Shown: positions 25,660 to 36,482 of the stretch, one piece after another | How positions within the stretch are numbered: position 1 is the first letter of the stretch | Layout of the letters: each line of letters begins with the position of its first letter | Assembly: GCF_016583575.1 (NCBI RefSeq) | Contig: NZ_NRRG01000033.1 | Coordinates: forward strand, 1 to 60,082 | Length of the DNA: 60,082 nt | Direction: 5' to 3' | Source of the DNA: Thiocystis violacea | GTDB lineage: Bacteria; Pseudomonadota; Gammaproteobacteria; Chromatiales; Chromatiaceae | Notes under the pieces: model-generated | What the model was told of the DNA's origin: nothing | The model's input: only the letters and a program-made list of their open reading frames with translations | Databases searched by the model: none | Made by a program: the position numbers and the translations under genes

Positions 25660-28600
25660 GCGGCGCCCCTGATCCAGGGGTCGCTCGGGCTGGGCGCCGC
25701 TGGATGCCGTGGCTCCTCCTGGCCTATGCCCTGCTCGCCGGACTCTGGGTGTTCCTCGACGGTCGATTGGCGGCCTGGCTGATCGATCTCTCGCCGCGAC
25801 TGGCGCCCATCGCCGCGCTCGAGGGTTGGCTGTTCACGGTCCTGGCCCTCGCGTTGCCGTACCCGCTGGCGCAAGGCTTGTGGCGCTCGGTCGCGCGGGG
25901 GCGCGTGCCGGTGCATGGTGCCGCTTCACCGCGCTCCCCCTGTTTTCCCATCGCGCTGCTGGCGGTGGCGATCGCGCTCCTGACCGCGGGCGGCATCCTG
26001 CTCGGCTATCAGCAGCACCGGGGCAATGTGGCGGCGCGTCTGCTGACCATCGCCGAACTCAAGACGAGCCAGATCTCCGCCTGGCTCGGGGAGCGACGGG
26101 GCGACGCGGGCTTCCTGCGCAACACCCTGCTGGTCTCCGAACTGGACTCCAGTCCCGACTCGGAAGCGGGCCTGCGGTTGGCGGCCTCCCTGATCGTCCA
26201 TCTCAAGGAGTTCGCGCGTTACAACGCCTTTCAGGGGGTCATGATGCTCGATGCGGGCGGTCGGCCCCTGTGGAACTCCCAGGGCGCGCTGCATCCGCTG
26301 GACGCCCGGCTCGTCACGGCCGCGAAACAGGCCGTCATCGACCAGAACCTTGTTCATCACGGACCCTATCGCGACGCGGCGGGGGCCATGCATCTGGACT
26401 TCCTGGTGCCACTCTCGGCCTACCACGACGGCCGCCCTGGACCCCTGATCGTGCTCCATAGCGATCCGGGGTTCTTTCTCCATCCGCTGATCGCGGTCTG
26501 GCCGATTCCGACCGACACCGGAGAGGCTCTGCTGCTGCGGCGCGAGGGGGATCGGATCCTGGTCCTCAATCAGCTCCGCCACCTGGAGGACGGGGCGGCG
26601 GCGGCGGGGCGCTTCGATATGCCGCTCGCGACCGAGGATTTGCTGGCGGCTCGGTTCATCCAAGATCCAAGTCTCCTGGGTCGGCTCCAGGTCGGCCGCG
26701 ATTATCGTCGCGCGCCCGTGATGGGGGTCGCGCGGCTGGTTCCCGAGACCGACTGGCTGCTGGTGGTCAAGATCGATCTCGCCGAGGTGATCGCCGAGGC
26801 GGCCGGGAGCGCCGTCTGGATCCTGTTCGCCGGATTGCTGGCGCTCGTCATGGCCGTCGCGGTCGTGGTGGTGATCCGTCAGCGCCAGGAGATCGCTCTG
26901 GCCGATGAGACCGCGCGCCGCCTGGCGCTGATCGAGCGCTCGCGCGACGGCATTCTCGTCGTCGACCATGAGCATCGCATCATGGAGGCCAACCACCGCT
27001 TCGCCGAGATGCTCGGCTATGCGCCGGAAGAACTCATCGGTCTGCGCACCTGGGAATACGATGCCCTCATGTCCGAGGCGGACATCCGCCAGGGCTTCGC
27101 CCACCTGGAAGATTTCCAGGGCACCTTCGAGTCCCGTCACCGGCGCAAGGACGGCTCGGAATATGACGTGGAGGTTAGCGTCGGGGGAACCGATTGGGGC
27201 GGCGAGCAGATGGTCCTCTGCATCTGTCGCGAGATCGGCGAGCGTAAGCAGGCGGAGAAGTTACTGCGCGAGATCAATCAGTTGTTTGGCGAGATGAGTG
27301 CCATCGCCCATATCGGCGCCTGGGAATACGATCCAGCGACCGGCCAGGGCTCCTGGACCGACGAGGTGGCGAGGATCCATGGGGTGGATCCCGCCCGCAA
27401 GGCGGATGTCGATTTTGGCTTGAGCTTCTTCCATGGCGAGCACCGCGCCCGCGTCGAGCGGGCCATCCAGGACGCCATGAAGGAGGGATGCCCCTATGAT
27501 CTGGAGGCCCTGCTCGTCACCGTCTCGGGCGAGGAGAAATGGGTGCGTGTCCTCGGACGTCCGATCTTCGAGGACGGGTATTTGACGCGAATGCGCGGAT
27601 CGATACAGGACATCGACGCGCTCAAGCGCGCGAGCGAGGAGGTCGAGCGTTACCGCAAGCACCTCGAGGAGTTGGTGAGCACCCGCACCACCGAATTGCG
27701 CCGTCAGACGCAATCGCTGCGCGCCATCATCGACAACATTCCCTTCATGATCTGGCTGAAGGATGCCGGTGGACGCTTCCTGGCGCTGAACCGGGCCAAG
27801 GCGGAGGTCTGTGGCCGCTCGATCGAGGACATCATCGGCAAGACGGATTTCGACATCTGGCCGCCCGAGGTCGCCCGGGATTACCGCGCCGACGACGAGG
27901 AGGTGATGGCCAGTCGTCACCAAAAGACGGTCGAGGAAATCATTCCGACCCAGCCGCCGTCACTGAACGAGACCTTCAAGGCGCCGGTGCTGGACGCCGA
28001 TGGAACCCTGCTCGGCCTCGTGGGTTTCTCGCGCGACATCAGCGCGCGCAAGGAGACGGATCGCCTCCGGGAATCGGCGCGCCAGGCCGCCGAGACGGCC
28101 AACCGCGCCAAGAGTGCCTTCCTGGCCAATATGAGCCACGAGATCCGTACCCCGATGAACGCCATCATCGGTCTCACCTATCTGATGGGACAGAGTGGCG
28201 TCACACCCGAGCAGGCGGGGCGTTTGAGCAAGATCGAGTCGGCCGCCAAGCATCTGTTGGCGATCGTCAACGACATTCTCGATCTGTCCAAGATCGAGTC
28301 GGGCCGAATGGATCTGGAACAAACGGATTTCTCGCTCCAGGGTCTGTTCGAACAGGTTCGATCGCTGATCGCCGACCAGGCGCGATCGAAGGGGTTGGTG
28401 ATTCGGCTGGATACGGGCGATGTACCGCCCTGGCTGAGCGGCGATCCGACGCGCCTGCGACAGGCCCTGCTGAACTACGCGGCGAATGCCGTCAAATTCA
28501 CCGAGCGGGGGAGTGTCACCCTGCGGGCGCGTCGGCTGGAGGATCGGGCCGGTTGCGCGCTGGTGCGCTTCGAGGTCAGCGACACCGGCGTCGGCCTCCA

Positions 28601-29942
28601 GCCGGACGCGCTGCCGCGGCTGTTCACGCCCTTCGGTCAGGCGGACGTCTCGACCACCCGGAAATATGGCGGCACCGGTCTGGGGCTCGCCATCACCCGC
28701 CGGCTCGCCGAACTCATGGGCGGCGAGGCGGGGGTGGAGAGCCAATTCGAGGTGGGCAGTACCTTTTGGTTCACCGCGTGTCTCGGTCGAGGCCAGGACG
28801 TCGTCGAGTCCCCGGTATCGGCGCGACCGGGGGACAGCACCGAGGATCTTCTGCGCGAGCACTGTTCTAACGCCCGTCTTCTGTTGGCCGAGGACAATCT
28901 CATCAACCGCGAGGTGGCGCTGGAGTTGCTCCATGCGGTGAACCTCGCGGTGGATACGGCGGAGAATGGACGCCTGGCCCTGGACATGCTCGCCGAGCGG
29001 GCTTACGACCTGGTCCTGATGGATGTTCAGATGCCCGAGATGGATGGGCTGGAAGCCACGCGACATATCCGCGCCGATCCCGCCCAGGCCGCGCTGCCGA
29101 TCCTGGCCATGACCGCCAACGCCTTCGAGGAAGACCGCCAGGCCTGTCTGGCTGCGGGGATGACCGATTTCGTGGCCAAGCCGGTCGAGCCCGGCGCGCT
29201 CTACGCCGCGCTTCTGCGCTGGCTGCCGTCGCGACCCGGAGCGCCGTCCAGGGCGCGAACGCCAGGAACCGACGAGGGCGCGAACCCGCGCGATGTCGAG
29301 CGGCTGTCGTCGATCCCCGGTCTGAACGCGGAGCGTGGACTCGCCTCGGTGCGTGGCAATCGGGCGACCTATTCGCGCCTGCTGCATCTCTTCGTCCAGC
29401 ATCACGCCGAGGACGCGCGGCGGATGCGTACCCAGCTTGACGCCGGTGAGCGCGAGGCCGCGGCCCGGATCGCTCATGGGCTCAAGGGGGTCGCCGGCAA
29501 TCTGGGGGCCGAGCGCCTGGCCGAACTCGCGGCATGTCTTCAGGCGGCGTTGCGCGCGGAGGCGATGCCGGATGGGATCGAGCCGGTGCTCGCGGAGGTC
29601 GAAGCGGCCTTCGGCGACTTGATCGAGGGCATCCGGCCCTGGGCGCCTCCCGATGAGGTCAGGGGCCTTGATCCTGGCTGGGATCCGGATCGGTTCGGCC
29701 AGGCACTCGATGAACTGGACCGCTTGCTGGAGGAAGACAACAGCCGCGCCATTCAATGCCTGCGCGAGTCCGCTCCGCTTATTGGAGACCTGTTCGGGGA
29801 CGCCTTCGAAGGCTTCACGCACGCGGTCGAATGCTTCGATTTCGAAACGGCCCGCGCGACCCTGGGCCTGGTTCGCGCGTCGCTCGATCTGGATGGGACG
29901 GATTCCCCGGTGTCCGCGCGCGCCGAAGGGGATCCTGGGTAG
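25656..29942 (+). CDS. hybrid sensor histidine kinase with PAS, receiver and Hpt domains
   Basis: 1428 residues. N-terminal transmembrane segments (about 15-110) and one near 387-408 enclose an extracytoplasmic sensor of about 270 residues (QISAWLGERRGDAGF..., dCache-like in style). Three PAS-type segments follow (about 425-800). The HisKA box is FLANMSHEIRTPMNAIIGL with H828; the HATPase has NAVKFTERGSV, DTGVGL and YGGTGLGLAI. A receiver carries D1123 in LVLMDVQMPEMDG, and a C-terminal Hpt has H1274 in RIAHGLKGVAGN. It is thus a complete phosphorelay in one chain. It is translationally coupled to the HD-GYP response regulator, its probable target. Confidence 0.94.
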   Translation: MSGAPDPGVARAGRRWMPWLLLAYALLAGLWVFLDGRLAAWLIDLSPRLAPIAALEGWLFTVLALALPYPLAQGLWRSVARGRVPVHGAASPRSPCFPIALLAVAIALLTAGGILLGYQQHRGNVAARLLTIAELKTSQISAWLGERRGDAGFLRNTLLVSELDSSPDSEAGLRLAASLIVHLKEFARYNAFQGVMMLDAGGRPLWNSQGALHPLDARLVTAAKQAVIDQNLVHHGPYRDAAGAMHLDFLVPLSAYHDGRPGPLIVLHSDPGFFLHPLIAVWPIPTDTGEALLLRREGDRILVLNQLRHLEDGAAAAGRFDMPLATEDLLAARFIQDPSLLGRLQVGRDYRRAPVMGVARLVPETDWLLVVKIDLAEVIAEAAGSAVWILFAGLLALVMAVAVVVVIRQRQEIALADETARRLALIERSRDGILVVDHEHRIMEANHRFAEMLGYAPEELIGLRTWEYDALMSEADIRQGFAHLEDFQGTFESRHRRKDGSEYDVEVSVGGTDWGGEQMVLCICREIGERKQAEKLLREINQLFGEMSAIAHIGAWEYDPATGQGSWTDEVARIHGVDPARKADVDFGLSFFHGEHRARVERAIQDAMKEGCPYDLEALLVTVSGEEKWVRVLGRPIFEDGYLTRMRGSIQDIDALKRASEEVERYRKHLEELVSTRTTELRRQTQSLRAIIDNIPFMIWLKDAGGRFLALNRAKAEVCGRSIEDIIGKTDFDIWPPEVARDYRADDEEVMASRHQKTVEEIIPTQPPSLNETFKAPVLDADGTLLGLVGFSRDISARKETDRLRESARQAAETANRAKSAFLANMSHEIRTPMNAIIGLTYLMGQSGVTPEQAGRLSKIESAAKHLLAIVNDILDLSKIESGRMDLEQTDFSLQGLFEQVRSLIADQARSKGLVIRLDTGDVPPWLSGDPTRLRQALLNYAANAVKFTERGSVTLRARRLEDRAGCALVRFEVSDTGVGLQPDALPRLFTPFGQADVSTTRKYGGTGLGLAITRRLAELMGGEAGVESQFEVGSTFWFTACLGRGQDVVESPVSARPGDSTEDLLREHCSNARLLLAEDNLINREVALELLHAVNLAVDTAENGRLALDMLAERAYDLVLMDVQMPEMDGLEATRHIRADPAQAALPILAMTANAFEEDRQACLAAGMTDFVAKPVEPGALYAALLRWLPSRPGAPSRARTPGTDEGANPRDVERLSSIPGLNAERGLASVRGNRATYSRLLHLFVQHHAEDARRMRTQLDAGEREAAARIAHGLKGVAGNLGAERLAELAACLQAALRAEAMPDGIEPVLAEVEAAFGDLIEGIRPWAPPDEVRGLDPGWDPDRFGQALDELDRLLEEDNSRAIQCLRESAPLIGDLFGDAFEGFTHAVECFDFETARATLGLVRASLDLDGTDSPVSARAEGDPG

Positions 29943-29948
29943 AAAGGG

Positions 29949-30380
29949 TCAGAGTCGAATCTGGTGATGATCGAGCGCGTATCCGCGTTCGCGGTAGACC
30001 CGGAAGCGCTCGCGTCCGGCCTGGCGCGCCTGGGGTTCATGGTCCACGACCTCGCACAGGCGCTCGAAACGGTCCAGGAAATCGGGGATCCCGAGGGACA
30101 GGTTCAGCAACACCTGATGCTCGCTCTCGGGCGAACCACCCTGGCTGATGAGCACGGGGGTCAGATCCGGATCCACCTGACCCACCAGCCCATGGGGTAG
30201 AAAGCTGTCCTCGCGGAAGGTCCAGAGCAGGCGGTCCAGATGCCGACATTCCTCGGGATCGGGACAATGGATCAGCACCCGCCGCGCGCTGGCGCGGATG
30301 CGTTCCACCAGACGGCAGGTCAGCAGAAACCGGTCGCCGCGACTCTCGGGAGCGAGGCTGTAGAAGTCGATTCTGGTCAT
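29949..30380 (-). CDS. holC: DNA polymerase III chi subunit
   Basis: 143 residues of HolC type: N-terminal MTRIDFYSL, LLTCRLVERIRASARRVLIH, then DLDRLLWTF-like HLDRLLWTFREDSFLPHGL, and VLLNLSLGIPDFLDRFERLCEVV. Chi binds SSB and links the clamp loader to single-stranded DNA. Its convergent neighbour (hybrid kinase) ends 6 bp away. In many gammaproteobacteria holC sits beside pepA and valS; that context is not seen here. The protein is of normal family length. Confidence 0.92.
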   Translation of the reverse strand: MTRIDFYSLAPESRGDRFLLTCRLVERIRASARRVLIHCPDPEECRHLDRLLWTFREDSFLPHGLVGQVDPDLTPVLISQGGSPESEHQVLLNLSLGIPDFLDRFERLCEVVDHEPQARQAGRERFRVYRERGYALDHHQIRL

Positions 30381-30439
30381 GTCGATTCGTTCAAAACGAT
30401 TTCCGGGAAGTCCGTACCCGACCGAAGGCTCCGGAATGG

Positions 30440-30476
30440 GACAGGATTAACAGGATTCTTCAAGATTGACAGGATT
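30440..30476 (+). repeat. single copy of the ACAGGATT repeat
   Basis: GACAGGATTAACAGGATTCT followed by TCAAGATTGACAGGATT matches the left arm of the inverted repeat at 20092-20129 at all but a few positions. Here no inverted partner follows. It lies between holC and the heptamer tandem repeat, just upstream of the toxin-antitoxin pair. Confidence 0.85.
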
Positions 30477-30500
30477 AAAAACAGAGCTTTATAGACCCTG

Positions 30501-30540
30501 CCAACTGCCAACTGCCAACTGCCAACTGCCAACTGCCAAT
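30501..30540 (+). repeat. tandem heptamer CCAACTG, five copies plus a partial
   Basis: CCAACTG is repeated five times without change from 30501 to 30535 and followed by a partial CCAAT. It lies about 120 bp upstream of the DUF1778 antitoxin start, directly after the ACAGGATT repeat. Heptameric tandem repeats of this kind are known as STRRs in cyanobacteria; here the role is unknown. The remaining sequence to 30656 holds the likely promoter region of the toxin-antitoxin pair. Confidence 0.9.
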
Positions 30541-30656
30541 CCCGTCCATGACGGGGCGAATCGTGAGTACGAGGTTTCCATCCTTGATACAGTTTATCCT
30601 GTACTGACATTGACACTACACCTATACTTTGGGACGTCACATAGGGAGCCACCGTC

Positions 30657-31566
<910 letters not shown>

Positions 31567-31682
31567 TGTGCGTCACCCTTGGAAGACGAAATTTCGGGGG
31601 AATCTCAGGTTTCCGATCCTGGAAATCCCGAGCCTCCGGTCCATCGACCAGCCGCCGGCGGGATCCCGTTCAGGAAACCGCC

Positions 31683-32198
31683 CTAGAACCCATCGGTCGA
31701 GGTGAAGAGACCGACCCGTAGATCCTTGGCGGTATAGATGGTGCGACCATCGACCTGAACCACCCCATCGCCGATGCCCAGCACCAGCTTGCGGGTGATG
31801 ACGCGCTTCATGTCGATGTGATAACTCACCCGGGTGGCGTTCGGCAGTACCTGTCCGGTGAACTTGACCTCTCCGACACCCAGCGCCCGGCCGTGACCGG
31901 GGTTGCCGATCCAGCCCAGATAGAAGCCGACGAGCTGCCAGAGGGCATCCAGGCCGAGACAGCCCGGCATGACCGGATCGCCCGGAAAATGACACTGAAA
32001 GAACCAGAGATCCGGGTTGATATCCAGCTCGGCAACGATCTCGCCCTTGGCGTTCGCGCCACCGAAGTTCGCGATGCGGGTGATGCGATCCATCATCAGC
32101 ATGTTGGGCACCGGCAACTGGGCATTGCCCGGACCGAACATCTCGCCGCGCCCGCAGGCCAGCAACTCATCGCGGTTGAAAGAGGCTTCTTTATTCAC
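31683..32198 (-). CDS. fabA: 3-hydroxydecanoyl-ACP dehydratase/isomerase
   Basis: 171 residues, normal FabA length. Catalytic His is H70 in [20 protein letters not shown], with Asp in [18 protein letters not shown]. Other landmarks are [32 protein letters not shown] and [20 protein letters not shown]. It dehydrates 3-hydroxydecanoyl-ACP and isomerises the double bond, starting unsaturated fatty acid synthesis in Gammaproteobacteria. Its usual partner fabB is not adjacent here. Confidence 0.95.
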   Translation of the reverse strand: MNKEASFNRDELLACGRGEMFGPGNAQLPVPNMLMMDRITRIANFGGANAKGEIVAELDINPDLWFFQCHFPGDPVMPGCLGLDALWQLVGFYLGWIGNPGHGRALGVGEVKFTGQVLPNATRVSYHIDMKRVITRKLVLGIGDGVVQVDGRTIYTAKDLRVGLFTSTDGF

Positions 32199-32373
32199 GG
32201 GTGATCCTAGGTTCCTAAGTGGGGGAGGCCGCCGACGCCGAGGCGCGGCGCTCGGGCCGATCGGTCAAGACTATGGCGGCCTGATGTTCTCGTCGCCGAC
32301 GCCGAGCTTCCGGTGCTCGACGTGGCGCGAGTGGTTGTTTGGGTCAGCGCGTCGCCGGACGCTGGCTGGATCT

Positions 32374-34092
32374 CTATGACCTCAGCCGTTCGCGCACGAA
32401 GCCGACGATCTCGGCGAGCGGGATGAGCTGCATCTCTTCGTCGGTCCGGCCCTTGTACTCGACCTGGCCGTCATCGAGTCCCTTGTCGCCGACGACGATG
32501 CGGTGTGGGATGCCGATCAGTTCCATGTCGGCGAACATGAAGCCGGGACGGGCATCGCGGTCGTCGAGCAGAACCTCGATCCCGGCCGCTTGCAGCTCGG
32601 CGTAGAGCTGGTCGGTCACCTCGCGCACCCGGTAGGACTTGCCGAGCTTCATCGGCAGCAGGGCAACCTCGAAGGGGGCGATGGGGGCGGGCCAGCAAAT
32701 GCCGCGCTCGTCGTGATGCTGCTCGATCGCGGCGGCGACCAGGCGCGAGACCCCGATGCCGTAGCAGCCCATGGTCAGCGTCGTCGCCCGGCCGTCCTCG
32801 CCCAGCACGGTCGTTTTCATCGCCTCGCTGTACTTGCGTCCGAGCTGGAAGATGTGACCGACCTCGATGCCGCGCGCGATGGTGAGCGTCCCCTGGCCGT
32901 CCGGGCTGGGATCGCCCTCGACCACGTTGCGCAGATCGGCGACCTCGGGCAGCGGCAGATCCCGGCCCCAGTTGAGCCCGAACCAATGCTTGCCGTCCTG
33001 GTTGGCCCCGGCGCTGAAGTCGGCGGTGACCGCGACCGTGCGGTCGACGATGCAGGGAATCGGCAGATCCCTGGGGCCGAGCGAGCCGGGACCGGCGCCG
33101 ATCGCCGCGCGGATCTCGTCCTCGCTCGCCATGCGCAGCGGGGCGGCGACCTGGGGCAGTTTTTCCGCCTTGATGGCGTTGAGTTCATGGTCGCCGCGCA
33201 CCAGCAGGGCGACCAGGTTCGCCTCCATCCCGTCGGCGGCGGCGACGACCAGGGTCTTGACCGTGTGCTCGATCGGCTGGTCGAACCCCTCGACCAGGTC
33301 GGCGATGGTCCGGGCGTTGGGCGTGTCGACCAACCGCGCCTCCTGGCTTGGCGCCGCGAGCCTGTCGCTTAGGGCGACGGCTTCGGCCAGCTCGATGTTG
33401 GCGGCATAGTCGCTCCCGGTCGAGAAGGCGATGGCGTCCTCGCCCGAGGACGCCAGCACATGGAACTCGTGCGAGACGTTGCCGCCGATGCTGCCGGTGT
33501 CGGCCTGCACGGGGCGGAAATCCAGTCCGCAGCGGCTGAAGACGCGGCAGTAGGTCTCGTGCATCCGCTGGTAGGTCTCGTTGAGCGAGTCGTCGTCCAG
33601 ATGGAAGGAGTAGGCGTCCTTCATCAGGAACTCGCGCGCGCGCATCACACCGAAGCGTGGACGGATCTCGTCGCGGAACTTGGTCTGGATCTGGTAAAAA
33701 TTGATCGGGAGCTGCTTGTAGCTCTTGAGCTCGTTGCGGGCGAGATCCGTGATGATCTCCTCGTGCGTGGGACCGAAGCAGAAGTCGCGTTGATGGCGGT
33801 CGCGCAGGCGCAGCAGCTCCGGTCCGTACTGATCCCAGCGCCCGGATTCCTGCCACAACTCGGCGGGCTGCACGGCGGGCATGGAGACCTCCAGCGCCCC
33901 GGCGCGATCCATCTCCTCGCGCACGATGCGCTCGACCTTGCGCAGCACCCGCAGCCCGAGCGGCAGCCAGGTGTAGAGGCCGGCGGCGAGCTTGCGGATC
34001 AGGCCCGCGCGCAGCATCAGCCGGTGACTGGCGATTTCGGCATCGGCCGGCGTCTCTTTGATGGTCTGGAGAGGAAACTGTGAGGTGCGCAT
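32374..34092 (-). CDS. proS: prolyl-tRNA synthetase
   Basis: 572 residues from [20 protein letters not shown]; an ATG 5 codons upstream is possible but the chosen start matches the family. Class II motifs: motif 1 in [20 protein letters not shown], motif 2 in [20 protein letters not shown], motif 3 in [13 protein letters not shown]. The YbaK-like editing insertion (about 230-380; [22 protein letters not shown]) typical of bacterial-type ProRS is present, as is the anticodon-binding domain (about 470-570). The 175 bp between it and fabA contain only a short direct repeat, GCCGACGCCGAG, at about 32231 and 32297. Confidence 0.96.
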   Translation of the reverse strand: MRTSQFPLQTIKETPADAEIASHRLMLRAGLIRKLAAGLYTWLPLGLRVLRKVERIVREEMDRAGALEVSMPAVQPAELWQESGRWDQYGPELLRLRDRHQRDFCFGPTHEEIITDLARNELKSYKQLPINFYQIQTKFRDEIRPRFGVMRAREFLMKDAYSFHLDDDSLNETYQRMHETYCRVFSRCGLDFRPVQADTGSIGGNVSHEFHVLASSGEDAIAFSTGSDYAANIELAEAVALSDRLAAPSQEARLVDTPNARTIADLVEGFDQPIEHTVKTLVVAAADGMEANLVALLVRGDHELNAIKAEKLPQVAAPLRMASEDEIRAAIGAGPGSLGPRDLPIPCIVDRTVAVTADFSAGANQDGKHWFGLNWGRDLPLPEVADLRNVVEGDPSPDGQGTLTIARGIEVGHIFQLGRKYSEAMKTTVLGEDGRATTLTMGCYGIGVSRLVAAAIEQHHDERGICWPAPIAPFEVALLPMKLGKSYRVREVTDQLYAELQAAGIEVLLDDRDARPGFMFADMELIGIPHRIVVGDKGLDDGQVEYKGRTDEEMQLIPLAEIVGFVRERLRS

Positions 34093-34389
34093 CGGATCCG
34101 GCTTCATCGATTAAAGCGCGGAAGTCTATTGATCTAGCGACGCGGAAACAACCCGCGCCCTTTGCCGGCGGCCCCGATCGCCCGGAATCGGTGGCCGACG
34201 AGAGAATCCGCGAGGGAATCCCGAGAAAGAGGATGGGGTGTCGCTCACAAAGGCCCGGGGCGGTTTCCTCTATACTTCCCGCATGCTTCAAGGTCTGTTG
34301 CTTGATAGAGTACACGGGTTTCAGGCTCGGGCTCGGTGGCAGGGATCGCAGGGACTCGGAGCCGTAGGGTTCTAAAAAGGTGATTTGTC

Positions 34390-35439
34390 ATGAACGAGTT
34401 ACAGCCACGGTTGACCGCGACGGATCGGCGCACGCAGACGCGCATCGACTTGCGGATTCCGGTCAAGCTCACCATCCCTGGCCAGGACGAGCCGATCATG
34501 GCGGTCAACCGGGATATCTCCTGGGGCGGCGCGCTGCTCTATATCGCCGAACCGTTGCCGAAACAGGCGGGTCCACTGCGAATCGTCTTCCCCTGGAAGC
34601 GCGACGATCAAATCACGGCTTACGCTCAGTTGTTGCGGGCGAGGCCGCTCGCCGATGGCGGCTATCTGATCGCGGTCAGGTTCATCAGCCTGTCGCCGCG
34701 CAGTCAGTCCCGGCTGGAGCGGCTGCTCAAGCTGCTTCGCACGGGTGACATGACCGTCGAGAGCCAGGATGGCGGTGCCCTGGTTCGGGAGCTTGAGGTG
34801 ACCGTCAACGATACCGAGGAGCTGCGCCGGATGCTGCTGCAGATCGCCAAGGGTCGGCATTCGGTGACCGTGTTCGATGCCTACGAGGCCAATCAGAGCA
34901 TCAGCCTCGCGATCGCGGGGACGCGCGACTTGCCCGGCCTTCGTCTGCGCGCGCGCGTCGTCGATGTCCGTAAGTCGGCGGCCAAGGGTTTCGACTGGGC
35001 GGAACTCTATACCCTGGCGCTTGAGTTCGAGCATCCCCGCAAGGCCATCAAGGCCTTCGTCAATCTGCTCCTCGATCAGTTGCCGGACAGGGCTCGCCAT
35101 AGTCCCGGCAGCCTGGAGGGCGCCCCGGATTGGATGCGTTCGCTCCCGCTGGCGCGTCCCACGAGCGCCGATCTCGCGAGACTATCCGGACGGGCTGGCG
35201 GGCTTTCGCGACTCGAATCCGACTTTCCGGAGGCGATCAGTCGACTGATCGCCGGATGGGGAGATGTCGATGCCTTCGAGATCATGTTTCGCGACCTGGT
35301 TCTGGGGGACCACGGACAGCCGGGTGGCTGGCCGGAAGACGCCTGGGAAGAACTTGAGCTGCTGCAAAATATCCACGACGAGGCCTATGGCATGTCCGAT
35401 ACCCGAAGCCGTGTCCTCAAGGGCGGTCGTAGCGCCTGA
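34390..35439 (+). CDS. PilZ-domain protein
   Basis: 349 residues. Residues about 10-120 form a PilZ domain: the N-terminal RRTQTRIDLRIPVKLTI (RxxxR-type motif RTQTR), DISWGGALLYI (the D.S..G motif), and RFISLSPRSQSRLERLL. These are the residues that bind c-di-GMP in PilZ receptors. The middle and C-terminal parts are helical and not recognised. A TATACT hexamer at 34271-34276 could be a -10 element. It may respond to the c-di-GMP enzymes encoded upstream, though it is not in an operon with them. Confidence 0.8.
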   Translation: MNELQPRLTATDRRTQTRIDLRIPVKLTIPGQDEPIMAVNRDISWGGALLYIAEPLPKQAGPLRIVFPWKRDDQITAYAQLLRARPLADGGYLIAVRFISLSPRSQSRLERLLKLLRTGDMTVESQDGGALVRELEVTVNDTEELRRMLLQIAKGRHSVTVFDAYEANQSISLAIAGTRDLPGLRLRARVVDVRKSAAKGFDWAELYTLALEFEHPRKAIKAFVNLLLDQLPDRARHSPGSLEGAPDWMRSLPLARPTSADLARLSGRAGGLSRLESDFPEAISRLIAGWGDVDAFEIMFRDLVLGDHGQPGGWPEDAWEELELLQNIHDEAYGMSDTRSRVLKGGRSA

Positions 35440-35567
35440 GGTAAAGCAATCGCGTCGATAACCACCTCCAACTTTTCCGTCCGGCGTCCACCGAATCTAG
35501 ATGCCGGGGTGAACGAACCTGAACCCCAACCCTCTATCTTCACGTCTCCATCCTATTATTTTTAGAG

Positions 35568-35730
35568 AAAGAGCTGTCAGCGATCCGCCTCCAGCCGTGG
35601 TATGGCCGAGGTTTTCGCTTCGGTTTTCGCTTCTTGCGGGCTTCACCCAATGGGTGAGCCTCGGCCGGTCTCGGTCAATGGCCAGGTGGCTGATTCCCAA
35701 TAGCTGGCGGCTGGAAGCTGACAGCTCTTT
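35568..35730. other. nested inverted-repeat element
   Basis: Three pairs of arms lie one within another. Outer: AAAGAGCTGTCAGC (35568-35581) with GCTGACAGCTCTTT (35717-35730). Middle: GGCCGAGG (35604-35611) with CCTCGGCC (35659-35666). Inner: TCACCCA (35643-35649) with TGGGTGA (35651-35657). GGTTTTCGCTTC is also repeated directly near 35610-35633. It fills most of the 330-bp gap between the PilZ and DUF938 genes. It could be a structured RNA, a MITE, or a decayed repeat; no coding frame is convincing. Confidence 0.7.
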
Positions 35731-35769
35731 TTAGGTCGATCGTTCTCATCAAGCCCGCGAGGTTCTTGC

Positions 35770-36375
35770 GTGACCCCTTATGACAAGCCTTATTCCGCCT
35801 CCTGCGACGAGAACAGGGAGCCGATTCTGGCGGTGATCGAGCCGCTGTTTCGTGAGGCACGGCGGCTGCTGGAAATCGGTGGCGGTACGGGTCAGCACGC
35901 GGTCTTTTTCGGCGCGGCCATGCCGCGTTTGACCTGGCAGACGAGCGATGTTCCGGCCCATCTGCCGGGCATTCGGGCGTGGCTGGATGAGGCCGGGTTG
36001 CCGAACCTCCCTCCGCCATTGCCGCTCGATGTCATGGGCGCCTGGCCGGATGGCCCCTTCGATGCGGTGTTCAGCGCCAATACGGCGCATATCATGCCCT
36101 TCGAGGCGGTCGTGGCGATGTTCCGCGGGGTGGGCGCGGTGCTCGCGCCGGGTGGGCTTTTCGCGCTCTATGGCCCCTTCAACGCGGGCGGGGGCTATAC
36201 CAGCGACAGCAACCGGCGCTTCGATGCCTGGCTCAAGGCCCAGGATCCTCGGATGGGGCTGCGTGATCTGGAAGAGTTGGAATCGCTGGCCGACCGGAAC
36301 GGCTTGACGCTGGTCGCCAACCAGGCGATGCCGGTCAACAACCGGACACTGGTTTGGCGGCGGGAGTCTGTTTGA
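35770..36375 (+). CDS. DUF938 family SAM-dependent methyltransferase-like protein
   Basis: 201 residues starting at GTG (35770). The Rossmann motif I appears as LLEIGGGTGQHAVFF; the DUF938 hallmarks follow: LTWQTSDV, FDAVFSANTAHIMPFEAV, and ALYGPFNAGGGYTSDSNRRF with DAWLKAQDPRMGLRDLEELE. The family binds SAM by its fold, but substrates are unknown. Spacing to neighbours is large on the 5' side and about 110 bp on the 3' side, where the next gene is convergent. A slight Val/Ala bias is normal for this genome. Confidence 0.88.
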   Translation: MTPYDKPYSASCDENREPILAVIEPLFREARRLLEIGGGTGQHAVFFGAAMPRLTWQTSDVPAHLPGIRAWLDEAGLPNLPPPLPLDVMGAWPDGPFDAVFSANTAHIMPFEAVVAMFRGVGAVLAPGGLFALYGPFNAGGGYTSDSNRRFDAWLKAQDPRMGLRDLEELESLADRNGLTLVANQAMPVNNRTLVWRRESV

Positions 36376-36482
36376 GGGTCGAGAGCGAGGGAGCGCTCGC
36401 GGGAGTCGCGCGGCGCCTATTCAACGGGCGAAGCGACCGATCACCCGTCGACCAGGGCAGCCTCGTCACCGGACCAGCGACC

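Noticed and set aside
27960-29822. 620-codon minus-strand frame
   Set aside because: Antisense to the hybrid kinase, whose domains are all clear.
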